Source: Chara braunii (Eukaryota; Streptophyta; Charophyceae; Charales; Characeae). Taken from it: 64,000 bases of DNA. Position 1 is the first letter of the stretch. Every line of letters starts with the position of its first letter. Where the stretch lies: NCBI GenBank assembly GCA_003427395.1, contig BFEA01000585.1, forward strand, positions 758,329 through 822,328, read 5' to 3'. Position numbers and translations under genes: made by a program. A model generated the notes under the pieces. The model saw only the letters and a list, made by a program, of their open reading frames with translations. It had not been told where the DNA came from and made no database searches. Below, one piece after another: positions 32,473 to 45,160 of this stretch.

Positions 32473-33509
32473 AGAACTCCTAGCCGGAGCGGCATTACAT
32501 TTGGACTAGAGAGCAGCAAACCAAAAAAGGAAAAACAATTTCACAGGAGAGGTCTGGTCCAGCAACACAGTCTGTTGGGACTCGGTCACGACCTACGTGG
32601 GACCCCTGGGGACCTAGTGGGACCGGGCCCAAACAAGAAGAACCCGTGGACCTGAATCTGTTAGACACTAGTCCATGCTCTTTTTGACTGAGACCCGGAG
32701 TTTATTCTTGTTGGTTAGGACACCCACTACCGCTTGGACTAAGTTTCTGCCTCTACCATCCCGAAAACGAATTTCAACTTCCGGTAGAACCTATAGACTA
32801 TAGTCGTTTAGAGATGAAAAGACAAAGCACTGTAGAAGGAATCGACATTCAAATCAAGGTACTTCGTGTCTCCATCCATCAGGTGAGTAGGTAGTTCACA
32901 CAGATTTCAATCACACAATCTAGACCACAGAGGAGTAGGAAAGAAACCTAGAATAACCCCAATAGGACAATCAATACCATGCACACATACATGGGCATCC
33001 CAATGGCACGACACTTACCTGAGTGGCATGAGCTTCGAGATGAATAGAACTCACCCCCCTCTCATGTGATCCTCCTGACCCCTTCAACGCTACCCACACT
33101 AGTGTCCTATCTCCTAGGAGGGTCTGACTCCAACACCAAAGTGCAACGCCGGGTCCCCCGTCGATGCTGGAGAACAAAGTAGCAACTCGCAGTCCGTAGA
33201 TGCTGAATGGCCGCTGACCCTCAAGTTCGCCTACTTGAGGGCAGCCCTTAAGTTGCCAAGTGTTTCCTTTGAATCAGATTCCAGGTGCGAGTGCCTCTCA
33301 CTGCGCATGAAGTCTCCACGAAATGTGTCGCTACCCTAACCTCACTCTCAAGCCACCTGGTTAGGGTCAATGTCGACCCCACATGACCTAACCAGGTGGG
33401 GGCAGCTTCCCTTAGCCACGCTGCCCCACTTCCCTTACATCCAACCCTGCCCTCAACCACTTAGGTTAGGGTTAGGGCAGCAAAGTCAACTCTCACCAGC
33501 AAGTAGAAT
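32473..33509. other. 5' leader of element H, no gene
   Basis: About 1 kb between primer site and gag. It has a short TTAGG/TTAGGG run (33461-33478) and a local inverted repeat near 33340-33400 (CCACCTGGTTAGG.../...CCTAACCAGGTGG). A second, weaker primer-site-like motif TTTGGTGTTGGAGTC (minus) is at about 33120. Confidence 0.55.
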
Positions 33510-33523
33510 CCGCTCTGATACCA
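33510..33523 (-). promoter_or_regulatory. tRNA primer binding site of element H
   Basis: The minus strand reads TGGTATCAGAGCGG one base after the LTR end (ATAACA). The first 12 bases match the initiator-Met tRNA 3' end complement used widely by plant LTR retrotransposons. It orients the element to the minus strand. Confidence 0.88.
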
Positions 33524-33524
33524 A

Positions 33525-36070
33525 TGTTATGATCCTGGCCAATTTCGAGATACACATTTTCATCAGATAATACAATGCCGCCCAATTGCAGAAAGAAATG
33601 AATGAACTGAGAGGAGAGAGAAGGTTAGAAGGAGAAGAAGAACTAAGAAAGAAGAAGATGATGAACACCAGTATAGACAAATGACGAAGCTCTTCTTCTT
33701 CGCCCAACTCTCTCTCCCTCCTTATCTCCTCCTCTCTTATTCACACAAGAAATAATATTACAATGTTGAATGGCTGAACCAGAATCAATGTTTGAATCCC
33801 TCTTCTACTGCTGGTATCACTTGAGGTCCACCATAGCCATGGCCGCATCCCTCACTCTTCGCTCTCATAGGCCAAGGCTATGGCAGACTACTTGGGCCTT
33901 GCCCTGCTGTGCAAAGCACAACGCAAAGCAGCTATGGCTGCTCTAGCTCAGGCCACCATGCCTGACTCCGCCTCAAAGCTTCTTGGTGTAGCTCTCCTTA
34001 GCTGGGGTCTCCCTGCTGCAGCGCCCACCAAGGTAATGAAGATGGCTGCCACCATAGCCAGGTAAGTACCTCTGGTGCTCATCCCCTTTCCTGTCCTTCT
34101 TCCTCCTCCAAGTCCTTGCTTCTTCCCCAGCAGCGCTGCTCCAGCGAGCGCTCCAACCAGTGTGTCGCCAAACTTGCACTCCCACAATGAGGCTGGGCTC
34201 TTTGCCTGGCCTGGAGATATAGCGGCCTGCTTGCCTCTCGGGCGGTGACTTCCAGGCCGCTCGGCCTCCTAAGCAACCGTACCTCCTCCCTTGCGGAGGG
34301 AAACATCATTGCAGACTCTGATATTGCTCGTACAGGCCCTAGACTCAGACTAGTACCCGCCTAGACCTAGCCTACAACTACTGGGCCTCTAAAAATGCCA
34401 CTTTTGTCTTCTTCTGCGCGGCCTCCGGTACCCGGCACATCTATCGCCTCAGGGTGTGGTACCGGCCTACCTGCTACTTGAGTGTTTCCCTGCTGCTTCA
34501 AGTGCTGCGGGCCTCTTTCCCCGCCAGTGAGTGTTTTCCCCCGCTGCAATCCTCAATGCCACAGCCGCGGTAAGTACTGGCCCTGAGGGCCCAACGAACG
34601 AACAAGTGCCCTTACGGGCCACACACACACTCAAGCCAACCAGCACTCAGACAGACATGCAGTCCAGCAAGCGTGCACACACACAGACTAAGTAGCAAGC
34701 GGAAAACTCAGCAAGGCATTCAGTCCATGAGCAAAACTCAGAAATCCGCGGTGTGTTTCAGTCCATGTTTGGTCGGGTCATCACATCTTCTTCTTCCTTG
34801 CTGTTTTTTTTTTCCCATTCATCTTCTTCTTCTTCTTCTTCTTCTTCTTCTTCTTCTTCTTCTTCTCCTCCTTCTTCTTGTGAGGAATGAGACCTCGCAG
34901 GGCCTTATCAGACATGCACATGGTCTGGGCTGAGGCGCTCAACAAGTGTCGTGCCCGCCCTAAGTGAAGGTGGGCCTGAATATTCACCAGAGGCCATAAT
35001 TTGACATTATCCATATGTGGGTACTCAGGCAGTTGCAGCACGCCAGTTGGTTGAGTGGAAGTGGGAGCCTTCTTGTGCTGCATCGTACAGTTAGGCCCAG
35101 GCCTTGGGAGTTGCGCCTGGGCACACACACATCACAAATTGGCTACGGGCCTTCGGAAAAGCAGCATTGTCGACGTACAGTTAGGCCCAGGCCTTGGTAG
35201 TTGCGCCCGGGTCCTGGGCAAATGCAGCAAACGGCTCAATTCTGGAAACATTGGTCGTCTCCAACTGTAAAGGGTCCAGGCCCTCACCTGCACAGCTAGG
35301 CCTGGGCGCTGGCACTGGGGCCTGACTGGAAGCTTCCCAGCTAGGCCACACGCAGCCAAACAGAGGTTGCCACTTCCGTATAGGGAAGGAGGCAGCCAGA
35401 GCCAGGTATTCTGGCCCACGCAGGCAATGCGGTCACGCTGCTGCGCTAGAGTCTGCGTGCTGCGTTGCGGCCAGGGCGCTTGCGGGGCGCATGAGAGGTG
35501 AGAGGGGCGCTGCTGGGCAGCGGAGCGCTAGCAGCCATAGCCGGGCTGCAGGGCGCAAGGGGGTTGGAGGGCAATCGGTGGTCTTCAGGAAGGAGGCAGT
35601 GTGGGTGGTCAGGGTCTGATGAGGGGAGACGAGATACGTACCTGGTACACGAGAGAGGTCGGCTATGGTGTTGGTGTCATGTACATTGGTCTCCAAGAGT
35701 CGAAGTGAGCCTGTTTTCGTGAATACTGATGTAGGTAGGATAGGTAAGTAGTGTAGGCTGGGCGTTGGGCGCCAGACAGAGAGGAGCAACATTGGATACT
35801 ATGTTGTTGTGGCCTGAGGGCTTGAACATTGGCTCATGACTTCATTGCATTGCTCTTATTTGGATGGAATCTCGGTGCATTTGTGCTATCTGCTGGTACA
35901 CGACTACTTGGACATCTGTGTGATTTTGCAGCTCGACTTTCTGTATATCATTCCCGCTCATATTCCTTGCAATTTGGTATCGGAGCTGGTTTGAGATCGC
36001 CACTTACCTGGCGGTGGCGACATTGTTACTTGGTGTGCTGATGATGCTTTTGTGCAGTAAGGATACTTTG
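33525..36070 (-). repeat. 5' LTR of element H (large LTR, copy 2)
   Basis: The inner boundary is TGTTATGATCC next to the primer site. The outer boundary is where homology with copy 1 (21627-23881) fades, around GGATACTTT; the exact outer end is unresolved. It carries a (CTT)n tract at about 34818-34866 and an internal 44-bp duplication (TACAGTTAGGCCCAGGCCTTGG at 35090 and 35177). Plus-strand CCAGGTAAGTACC (34060) matches copy 1. Confidence 0.75.
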
Positions 36071-36342
36071 GCGCTGGCTTGTTGAGCGGGACCCAGGTAG
36101 AGGGGTGACCGCTGGAAGGTTGTGGCGACAGCGTGGGAGCTGTGGCGACAATGGATGTATGTATGATGATGAGAGCATGCTGATGTGGCATTTTGGCTGA
36201 GGCAGCACTGCATCGCGTTGTGGGTGGTACCGAAGCTACGACCGGTCATCGAAATGCACGTCGGCTCAATTGGTGAGAAATCTGTGGTTGGGGGAAACTA
36301 TCTCCAAGCACGTTGTTCCCCTACCTTATCTACGCTCGCAAT
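36071..36342. other. Non-coding interval next to the LTR
   Basis: No recognisable gene. It could hold the true outer end of the element H LTR. Confidence 0.35.
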
Positions 36343-36661
36343 CTCTTCTTACCGCGAGGAAGTGCGCCCAACCTTGAGTGTCCTCTCTTTTGTGTGAGGA
36401 GTCGTGAGTGCTCTACCTTAATAGACGACNNNNNNNNNNNNNNNNNNNNNNNNNNNNNNNNNNNNNNNNNNNNNNNNNNNNNNNNNNNNNNNNNNNNNNN
36501 NNNNNNNNNNNNNNNNNNNNNNNNNNNNNNNNNNNNNNNNNNNNNNNNNNNNNNNNNNNNNNNNNNNNNNNNNNCTCTTCTTACCGCGAGGAAGTGCGCC
36601 CAACCTTGAGTGTCCTCTCTTTTGTGTGAGGAGTCGTGAGTGCTCTACCTTAATAGACGAC
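36343..36661. other. Assembly gap (145 N) flanked by identical 87-bp sequences
   Basis: 36343-36429 and 36575-36661 are the same sequence on either side of N 36430-36574. The flanking contig ends most likely overlap and the gap length is nominal. A tandem repeat is the alternative. Frames crossing the Ns are not meaningful. Confidence 0.93.
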
Positions 36662-37393
36662 ATTCTTCCCGGTGGCGCGTCAGGCAGGAGAGGGCGGTGC
36701 CTCTGAAGGGCCCTGGTCGAAGCACAGGTCACGGTCACCATGCCAACCCATGGGAGTAGTACACGCAGGTCATGCTGCTTAAGGCTCGTTGCTGCGCTTA
36801 TAGAAGGGGTGTGCGAACTGACCAGTCCTATGCAGATGCTCTCCAGACTGTCTATAAATATTTCTGGCGGGGGTCTGAAGTGTCCACTAGCTATGATCGC
36901 CATCCTGATTGCAACGTTGAATAATTCCCAAGGACCGTGGGGGCGGTCCTTAAACTGCCTCTTGATCAGCCAGATCAGTCGGACGTAAGGCTCGTTGCAC
37001 GCGAGGATAAAGAGTGGGCAGTTCTGGTCATAAGCATACGCCCTGGGCACAGGGGTGGGCCGCTAATGCACACCTTAGACAATGCCGCTTGATGATGCCT
37101 ACGGGCACGTTGGACACAGGGGAGGAAGATTCCAATTGAGACAACTGGAAAACACAACTACACCCATTGTGCATACATCTTCTCACATAGTTTGTTATTA
37201 TTTTGATCAGTTGGTTGAGAGACTGCTAACACCTCACAGACAGCCTAGACTATAACTGTAGTGGTCTACCATAGCCAGTTCTCTTCGAAGCTGCTGTAAG
37301 AGAACTAATCGAAGTAGATTTAGATTATGTGTACAGTCTGCGTGAATGTTGTTGATACCGCTTGAAACACATTTGGATATTATTTTTATTTGT

Positions 37394-37432
<39 letters not shown>

Positions 37433-37559
37433 TTTTATTTATTTATTTTATTTATTTTATTTATTTTATTTATTTTTTAGAACCGGCCAGACGCATGTTG
37501 CGGTATGTTCCAGAGTGGACTCTAGTGCAGACATCGTTTGCCTAGCCTATGAGTGGATC
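36662..37559. other. No supported gene; (TTTA)n microsatellite at about 37389-37475
   Basis: A minus-strand frame upstream of the gap (about 36662-37050) has no recognisable domain and runs into the Ns. The TTTA repeat is imperfect in its second half (TTTTA units). Confidence 0.6.
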
Positions 37560-38110
37560 AAAAGGTGGTGAAGGTACGGCTGAGGACAGAAGGCAAACTT
37601 GGCGTGATATGTGTAGGGTACCTATAGTGTTTTAGGTCCTGCTACCAGGAGAAGAAACAAGGCTAAGGACCGAAGCAAGGGCCCGTAATCTTGAGATTGA
37701 CAAGGAAGCAGCAGCAGCTGTGGAGAGTACGTAAGCAGCAGTAGAGGCTAGCGTAGTAGCAATGGCTACCTCTGCAGCAACATCTGCAACAACCTCGTCT
37801 GGTCAGCAGACCAGCTCGCAGTACATCTCCAGTACGTCAGGGGCTGGCACTAGTCAGATGGCGGGCTTGCAGTTCAGCTCGCCGCCTCAACTCACCAGGG
37901 AGCAAATGGAGCTCCAACAAGTAGGGAGGATCCGCTTAAGGCTAGAGGAGTAACTTAAAAAGGCCATTGAAAGAGAGAATGAGATTAGGAACAAAAGTAT
38001 TAGACTTAAGGGAAGAGAGGCAAACAAGGTTGCGTTAGAGGGGTTAGATGACTCGACCCTTGACAACGCAACAAGGATCTTCCCCCGTGTGTGGACAAGC
38101 AAGTACCCCT
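37560..38110 (+). pseudogene. gag N-terminal fragment of another LTR element
   Basis: The plus-strand frame MATSAATSATTSSGQQTSSQ ... PQLTREQMELQQVGRIRLRL continues after a TAA with LKKAIERENEIRNKSIRLK, a Ser/Thr-rich N-terminus followed by a charged helix as in several plant Ty3 gag proteins. It ends where minus-strand element I is cut off, so it is probably the remnant of the element or rearrangement that truncated I. Confidence 0.4.
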
Positions 38111-38995
38111 CTTGGATCCGGTAGTGAGAAGGCGCCAGATTAGGAGAGGAGCAATTCGCGTACTTGTCGCGAAACTCGGGGTTAGCTTGGGAGCCGCGGA
38201 TGAAGCTGTCCCGCAGGTCGTTGTCGATCTCGAAAGTTGAGTAGACCGCGGTACAATGATCCGGACGCCGTGAAAGAGCATCCGCAAAACGGTCCGACTT
38301 CCTCGTAATGTGATCGGGAAAGAAGTCGAACTGGTCGATGAAAGCCATCCATCGAGCGATGGCGCTGTTGACGGTGTATTGGGTCTTGTAAAAGACCAAC
38401 GGATTGTTGTCCATTACCCATCGGAATTGGCTTCGACCAAGGAGGAAGTGCCGCCACCACTTGAGCACGTGGACGAAGGCGCGGAGCTCCTTCTTGCGTG
38501 CATCGTCAATGGAATGCACGACGGGCACTTTCTTGCTGAAATACTCGACCGGGTGCCAGTCCACGCCATCATGTTGCTCGAGGACGACACCAATGCCATA
38601 GCCGGACGCATCCGTAGTGACGCGCATAGGCAAAAGCGGGTCGTATATGCGCAAGACCTCCGCAGATAATAGCGCGACTTTGAGAGCCAAAAATGATTCC
38701 CGCGCATCCTCTCCGAAGTCAAACGGTCGATCCTCGCATTGAAGCTTGGTCAAGTGGGCCGCAATCTTCGACTAGCCCTTGATGAAACGTTGGTAGTAGC
38801 CGGCGAGGCCAAGGAACGAACAGACATCTGTGACGTTTCGTGGCTCCGGCCACTCTTGGATGCCTTGAATCTTGTCCGATAGCGGACTGATGCCCTCCGG
38901 TGTGACAAAATGGCCCAAGTATTCCAGCTCTTGCCGGACAAATTCGCACTTGTCGCGGTTTCTTGTACTTGGCGCGGCGGAGAGTCTCCAACACT
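38110..38995 (-). pseudogene. Element I RT connection, RNase H and start of integrase zinc finger
   Basis: RNase H frame (38753 downward): MRVTTDASGYGIGVVLEQH, KKELRAFVHVLKWWRHFLLG, WVMDNNPLVFYKTQ, DHITRKSDRFADALSRRPD, all standard. The connector ends at YRIQEGYLLVHTRGKI, just before the integrase HH motif, and then homology stops. Upstream (38719-38995) the connection domain is present but in a different frame, with a small deletion relative to element A near 38960. Confidence 0.8.
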
Positions 38996-39477
38996 CATCG
39001 AAGATGCCAAAGATGATCCTCCAATGTCCGGCTATAGACGAGAATATCGTCTAAGTAGACCCGCACGAACCGGTCCAACATTGCACGAAACTCATTGGTC
39101 ATTGCCGCTTGAAAGGTCGTCGGGGCGTTGGTGAGGCCAAAAGGCATGACCACCCACTCAAAATGCCCATACCGTGTCTTGAACGCAGATTTGTAACGAT
39201 CGTTCGGTCGGATTGAGATTTGATGATATCCCGACTTCAAATCCAACTTAGAAAAATACTTCACGCCGCCCAATCGCTCAAGAAGATCGTCGATGCGAGG
39301 AAGAGGCCCCGCATTCTTGACGGTTTGCGCGTTGAGCTTGCGGTAGTCGATGCATAATCGTAGATCTCTGTTCTTCTTCCGTACGAAGAGAACTGGCGCT
39401 CCGTATGGAGAGCTACTAGGGCGGATCCTGATCTTCGGAGGACCGTAAGCTCCTCCTCGCTCATGCGATAAATGCAA
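38995..39477 (-). pseudogene. Element I reverse transcriptase with intact YLDD
   Basis: The frame shows [77 protein letters not shown] and the catalytic [12 protein letters not shown] deletion of about 30 bp just upstream removes the residues equivalent to the KGWI block of element A and shifts the frame relative to protease. The catalytic box itself is intact. Confidence 0.85.
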
Positions 39478-40094
39478 CCTTTCGGTGGCACGGCACCGGC
39501 CTCGAGAATGATCTCGTGAGAGGTTGGCCGATCCGGCACCACACCAGTAGGTGACTCGAAGATGTCGGCGAACTCGTCAAGCAACCGCACCACATGGGGG
39601 TCCGAAGACAAGTTCGTGGGTGAAGAGTCGGCTACCGCGACGGTCCGTAGGAAGCATAGGCCGATTTCGTCGGGCTGCTCGTATGCGCAAGTAGCCCGGA
39701 ATGACTTGGCCGTCACCACTTGGCACCGAATCGAAGTGTGCGGAAGCGGAATGGTACACGACACTTCGGCGCCGAAGGCGTCGCGAACGGTAAGAGTCCG
39801 CCGGTGGAAGTTGACCGTGTGATCCGCACTTGCAAGCCAGGGCATTCCCAAAATAATGTCGAACTCCGAGTCCAAAATGTTGAACGTTACCGGTTCGCAT
39901 GCATGAGGTGCGAAATACACCGGTACGACCTTGATGTAGCAGTCGATAAGTTGCCCCGTCCTTCCGTCCGCCAACCTGATCGTCGTCGGGTTTGCCTTTC
40001 TTCGAACTTGTGCACCAAGGCCAGCCCTTTGCATAAAGGATTGGCTCATAAAATTGCGAGACGCGCCGCTATCCAGCAAAGCGTTGCAGGACAC
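39430..40094 (-). pseudogene. Element I aspartic protease
   Basis: The frame starts with CNALLDSGASRNFMSQSFM (the D-S-G active site with the flap-side hydrophobic run). DIILGMPWLASADHTVNFH is the C-terminal ILG..WL block, followed by the linker to RT ([20 protein letters not shown] and [14 protein letters not shown]). The frame then shifts because of the deletion before RT. The active-site motif is intact. Confidence 0.82.
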
Positions 40095-40596
40095 TTGCCC
40101 AACTTGTATGCGGACATAGAGGAGCGGTGTGTTGTTGTTGTCGTACCGCTAATTGCGAAACTCACGGGCCACCTTGGTAACATACGCAAGGACGAAGTTG
40201 GTGGTGCATAGAAGGATAAATACGTGTGGAGATGAGCGCACAGTGTTGCGCATTGCGGTCCCGGCAAGCGGCCCGTGGTCGGGAGAGGAAGCCATGCAAA
40301 GTCCTCGGACGTGAGCGGGTCCAATACCTCTATGTTGAACTCGCGCGCCGGATCCCGTGAAGAACCACTTGAAGACGATAAGTTGCCGCTACCGGATGGA
40401 GAAGATGCCGCACACACGTCTTGTCCTTGAGCATGAGTACCCAGCATAGGAACGAGCCGGGCAGCATAGTCCTGAAAAGAATAAAGAAAAGGAGGACTAT
40501 CGACTTCTGCATGTGCCTCGGAACGAAGGGCAGTCACCCGCGAAGTGACTGGTTCCAAAGGTGTCGAGAGTGTCGTCGAGTCACTCCCGGCGGTGC

Positions 40597-42110
40597 TCAA
40601 TTTCCCGATTTGCCCTTGCCTTTCGACGGGCAGGCCACTGTTTCATGGAGATCGCTGTTGCACCCATAGGCAATAGTGAAATCTCGTGCGTGCTTTGAAT
40701 GCTTGCTCGGAGAGACCGTACTGGGACCATGGGGCTGGAGCTGCTGTGTCGGGCCCGGGGCTAGATGTGGTGTTTGTCTTCGCGTTGCCACGTCCTCGGC
40801 CTTTGCTGGGGTGGCCACCTTCCCGGGCGGCTGCGAGTCTGTACCCTTCACTGGCAGACACGGCCTTGCTAGTTTGGTCAAATGGCGTTGCCGCCGCGAC
40901 TACGGCCACTTTCGACCGATGTTGTTCTCTGCTCGGGCCTGTCGCAGACGAACGCAGGTTCTTGGCCTCCTTGTTCCTGATAATAATCTGCGTGGCCTTG
41001 TCAAAGAGTTTCGCCGTTGTCGTCAGGGTGTCCTCGACGTGAGTCAAGGCATTGCTCAATGTCGGACACGACCTCGAGATAAAATAGTGGCGGATGGCTT
41101 TGAAGCCCAGTTGGATGTCTGGGACGAATGTCAAGCGTTGGTACTCGGCAATCCAGTCGACACTCGACAGCGTGCCTTGTTCGAAGACCATTAGCTTGTC
41201 CATTGCCTTGATCTCCGGCGGCTCTACTTGGAACCGTCTATGCCACGCCGCCTTCAGATCATCCCAACTGATCTTGGTATGCAAGTCGACAGCTACCACT
41301 CCGTACTTGGACAAGAGATTATCCAACCATGCTTGGCACGCGCCCCCTGACCGGGAGTATAATTACACGTGGTGCTTGTGTTCTTTGACGTAGTGTAGCT
41401 GCAGCGTCAGCTCGAACTTGCGGAACCATGGAATCGGATTTGTCTTCGTCGAGTCGCAGAAGATCTCCTGCCCATCGAACTTTGGAGCTGTCTCGCGCGG
41501 TTCCGAACTCAAGTTGTTGGCGGCAGTACAGATCCGCTGCTCCAATTGTTGCATTGCGGTTTGCTGTAACTGCACGCCGTCCTTGAGGGAGCCGACGTCC
41601 ATCTCCAATGCCTCGAGACGATCGTAGGTGTTGGAAGAGTTGGCATCGGGGGCGGCGACAGGTCGCTGCTCCAGCTGCCGGAGGCGGCCGTGGACTTGAG
41701 TCAGAGCGTCCTCCTGCTGTGTAATCCATGTTGTCAGGAGGTCCCTTTGATGGGAGAGGAGTAGAGCGATCTTGTTTTCACTATCTTCCATCTTGCCATT
41801 CTCGGCCTCGGCCCGCCAATCCGCTGCCATTGTGAGCAAAGCTTGCTCTCCGCTAAATATCTTCTCACGCCGTTGAACTCGTTCTTCATCATCAACCTTT
41901 GTTGCTGCCTCGTCGTGCTGGCGCTGCTGTTCCATTGCGAGTAGACGTGCCTTCTCGGCATCCTCTGCCTTCTTCTTCGCTGAGGTTGCTACGTCATCCG
42001 CGCGTCTCTGGGTTTCGGTACTCCAGGCCAGCATCCGGGCCTGATAGGGCTCGTCTGTTTCCCCTCTGGTCCATGACGGCTGTTTGTGAACGCAAAAGCA
42101 TAGACCAGGC
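40597..42110 (-). pseudogene. Element I gag
   Basis: The N-terminal frame (42034-41363) is a long coiled coil (RADDVATSAKKKAEDAEKAR ... LRQLEQRPVA ... MQQLEQRI) followed by PKFDGQEIFCDSTKTNPIPW, the start of a gag capsid domain. A TAA near 41363 interrupts, and the same frame resumes with the capsid (WDDLKAAWHRRFQVEPPEIK ... VEDTLTTTAKLFDKATQIII). A zinc-knuckle-like tail (CNSDLHETVAC) lies in a further frame near 40640. Broken in at least two places. Confidence 0.75.
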
Positions 42111-42298
42111 CGAGGACGTGCTGATGTGGTACTGCTGTCGGCTGACGTGGCCTGCTAACGTGTCCTGTGGACGTGGTCCGCTGACGTGGCCATTCACCAA
42201 TGCCGCCGCAGGGGGTACCCGAAGACAAATAGAGAAGGTAAGACCAGAGGTGGCAACAACATAGGTGGGGAGGGGTGGGTGGGACACTCGCCCAGATA

Positions 42299-42749
42299 AG
42301 GAGCCACTAATCAAAAAGAAAAGTTTGAACTTTGCAAACAAAAATTTTGAGAAAATAAAAATCCCGAGTTTTGCAAGTTCAGTAGGTCTCCCAACCTCCC
42401 TGGAAGTGCGAAAGTATCACTGAGAGACAAAAAAAATTTGAACTTCGGACTGCCAATGATTATCAGATAGTGAAAATCATAGAACTACGAAAAAAAAATT
42501 TATGAAAAGAAATAACAAGTATTCAGACTTACTCAGATGAGAATCGCAGTTTGGAAAATGGTACTGCAAGAGGGATTTCCCGTACCGTTTTCAGAAAAAA
42601 ACGAATTTTGGAAAATATTCCGAATTTCCAAATAATGGGAAATTGCAAAAGGAGATCGAAATTTTCGAGAAAAAGATATTCTGGATTTCCAATAACGAAA
42701 TTTCAGATTTTCATAAAAGAACGAAAACGGAATTTTCAAATGTTGCGCT
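42299..42749 (-). other. Proximal half of element I leader
   Basis: It aligns with 1826-2400 of element A (GAGCCACTAATC, AGTTTGAACTTTGCAAA, repeated GAAATTTC words). The alignment breaks at GTTGCGCT (about 42749) and resumes at AACGCTATTGCG (about 47315). Confidence 0.7.
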
Positions 42750-42989
42750 GTCGAGCGCATCGGGCCCCGCCATTTCTCGCGAAAGAGGCGGGAGCCCTCC
42801 CGGCCATGTCACGCAAGAGTTTACCAAAAACAATATCAAGAGACAACTCGGGAACGACGCCTAACTAATCCCGCGAGCCGCCGAGACGGCCGTGGCCGCG
42901 TCGTCTCGTCGCCGCTCTAGCCTGGTGCGCCAGCTGTACATCCCGCGGTCCCTAACGACAGGACAGGTTTCCGCAAGGCATTAGCTTGC

Positions 42990-44510
42990 TTCCCTAAGGG
43001 GCTGTCACCACCCTTAGAGGCGTATCCCTATCGAGCTACTGACCCACGTGCGAAAGCTTGTAGATGCAATTGCAGAGGCAGGTCAACCAAAGGCGTTTGC
43101 TCATTCACCGTAGTATAGATACGTTTGGTTAACGCCAAGTGGACCCGATCGTTGTTCGTTCCTAGGGTGTTGATCTCCTAGGTACGAAGCGGACGTTGGT
43201 CGACTAGGACGGTCTCAACCAAGCGTGAAACCCAAATTAATCCTAGTCCCTTTAGACATATAGCCAAAGAGAATTATAACATTCACAGACAATTACATCA
43301 AAAGAAAATTGACCGTCGTCGACAGAAATATCCAATATGATATGATAACTTAAGTATTCGAATCACCACACAATACATCCAATAACATAAGATCGAAATA
43401 AAATTCGACCATCTCAGGTCGAACACCACAAAGCAATCATACAACCGCCAACAAGGAGTTGGTCACCGACAATAACATAGATGCAGCCGACAAGGTAGTC
43501 GGCTGCCTTAGTCTTGACTTGATGAGACGCGTTGCCAAAGTTTTTCATTCCATCCTACTGCCGACCTGAAACTCGACGCACATACATGCCTTCGTCCGTT
43601 TTCAATCTTTTCGAATGACAAACTACTTTGCGATTGACTCTTGATCACGGGCATTGCTTGTCGTGTTACATGCCTCTTCCTCTAGGAAGTGGTCTGGGGT
43701 ACTCCTCCTCGTCCGAGCACAAGACTCGGATCTCAGAAGTCGGGTCGTCTCCACCGAATCGGCAAGTACCCCCCTGTAGAACGGTCCACTCTGGGTCGAT
43801 AACAGGGTCGGCTCCTGAAGCAACGAACCCCCGCCCCAGATGCTTCCTAGAGATAGTGGGTGCGTCCACCGCAAGTAGCTTCCAAATTTTTTTATTTTTT
43901 TTTTCTCCTAAGTCCCGGGGGTAACTTAGACGAAAAGAAATCAGAAGAGAGAAAGAAAATGAGAATCATTTAGACAGGTACAGGTAGATAAGGTCGTTCG
44001 GGATAGAATGGAACAATCCTTGAAAAAAACTAAATCTGTTTGACCTTATCTGCTTTATTTCAATAGAATCCATTCTTCGACACACGTTGAATAACATTTT
44101 TCCAAAACAAGAAGTTCTTTTTGACAAGCAGGGAGGTGAAAGGTAGAAAGAAGACAATCCATTCCTTCATCTCCAATAGGCATAATCAATCTCCTTTGTA
44201 AGCATCCCTCTACCTACCTGCACAGACGGCAAAGGAAACACGTTCGAAAGAAAACAGTACAATCCCATAATCCAGTCAGACTTTTTCATTCACATGCATG
44301 ATGTGCACAACTTTCCTCTACCTTTTCTTTTGAATATTTAAAACGAACAGGGTCGAGCAAAGTGCGGGTCCACACAGACATGACAGGAAGTCAGAGTCAT
44401 TCAACTGACCTTGAGTGAAGTGGTGTCGAACCCCTGGCTCACTCAAGAAAGCCGTATAGAATTACGCCCCTTTTTGACGAGGAGGTCGCTGCACCCAGTC
44501 GAATAAAGTG
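42990..44510. other. Non-coding 5' portion of insertion J
   Basis: Several inverted repeats are visible, such as CTAAGGG/CCCTTAG (about 42994-43018), CCTAGG/CCTAGG (about 43161-43182) and TCCGAG/CTCGGA (about 43712-43730). No gene is recognised. Confidence 0.5.
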
Positions 44511-44764
44511 ATTGACACCACTTCCTTGTGACGACCGCTTGCCACAATACCTCCTCAACACAACCACTTTTCAACAGTCTCGCGACGTTTTTTCGCTATC
44601 GCTATTCGCTTCCAAAGCCTCAACGTCCCTGCGGCGTCACACTCACGCCACTTCAAAATGCACCACGGCTTTGGCGGCACCTTCTCTGTGCCAATGCCCC
44701 ACTCCACTTAGTGCAAAAACATTACCGTTACTGCCGTGAAAATAGTGTCGTCATTGACAAATCT

Positions 44765-45160
44765 GGCAGTGCTTCCGCACCACTGCCGTTAAATCCAAAG
44801 TCACCGCCGAAAAAATCCGGCAGCGCTTCCGCACCACTGCCGTTAAAATTGGAGTCGCCGCGGCAAAAATCCGGCAGTGCTTCCACACCACTGCCGTTAA
44901 AACCAGAGTCGCCGTCGCAAAAATCCGGCAGAGCTTCCGCACCACCGCCGTTCAAATCGGAGTCGCCGTCGCAAAAATCCGGCAGAGCTTCCGCACCACT
45001 GCCGTTAAATCTGGAGTGGCCGCCGCAAAAATCCAGCAGGGCTTCCGCACCACCGCCGTTAAAATCGGAGTCGCTGCCGCAAAAATCCGGCAGCGCTTCG
45101 GCACCACCGCCGTTAAAATATGAGTCACCGCCCCAAAAATCCGGCAGTGTCCCTGGCTCC
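44765..45160. repeat. 54-bp minisatellite, eight units
   Basis: Units start with GGCAGYGCTTCCGC at 44765, 44819, 44873, 44927, 44981, 45035, 45089 and 45143 (the last is degenerate). Because 54 is a multiple of three, frames stay open: plus 44528-45307 encodes an 18-residue repeat (SGSASAPLPLKxESPxQK), and minus 45324-44728 encodes a Gly/Asp/Phe-rich one. In several units GGCAGTG pairs with CACTGCC across the GCTTCCGC segment. Coding is possible but not supported by any domain. Confidence 0.85.

Larger units (their letters stand above)
26800..36070 (-). mobile_element. Ty3/gypsy chromovirus element H (5' LTR to chromodomain)
   Basis: The minus-strand order is LTR (33525-36070), primer site (33510-33523), leader with no gene (32473-33509), gag with zinc knuckle, frameshift signal, protease, RT, RNase H, integrase and chromodomains, ending near 26800 without a 3' LTR. 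It is the most complete element in the window, with only a few stops and substitutions. I assume that the LTR and internal region belong together because the primer site touches the LTR and strand and order agree; the 1-kb leader leaves some doubt. Confidence 0.85.

Noticed and set aside
33458-33480. Interstitial telomere repeat in the element H leader
   Set aside because: Only about 2.5 units of TTAGG/TTAGGG, and not the TTTAGGG plant type.
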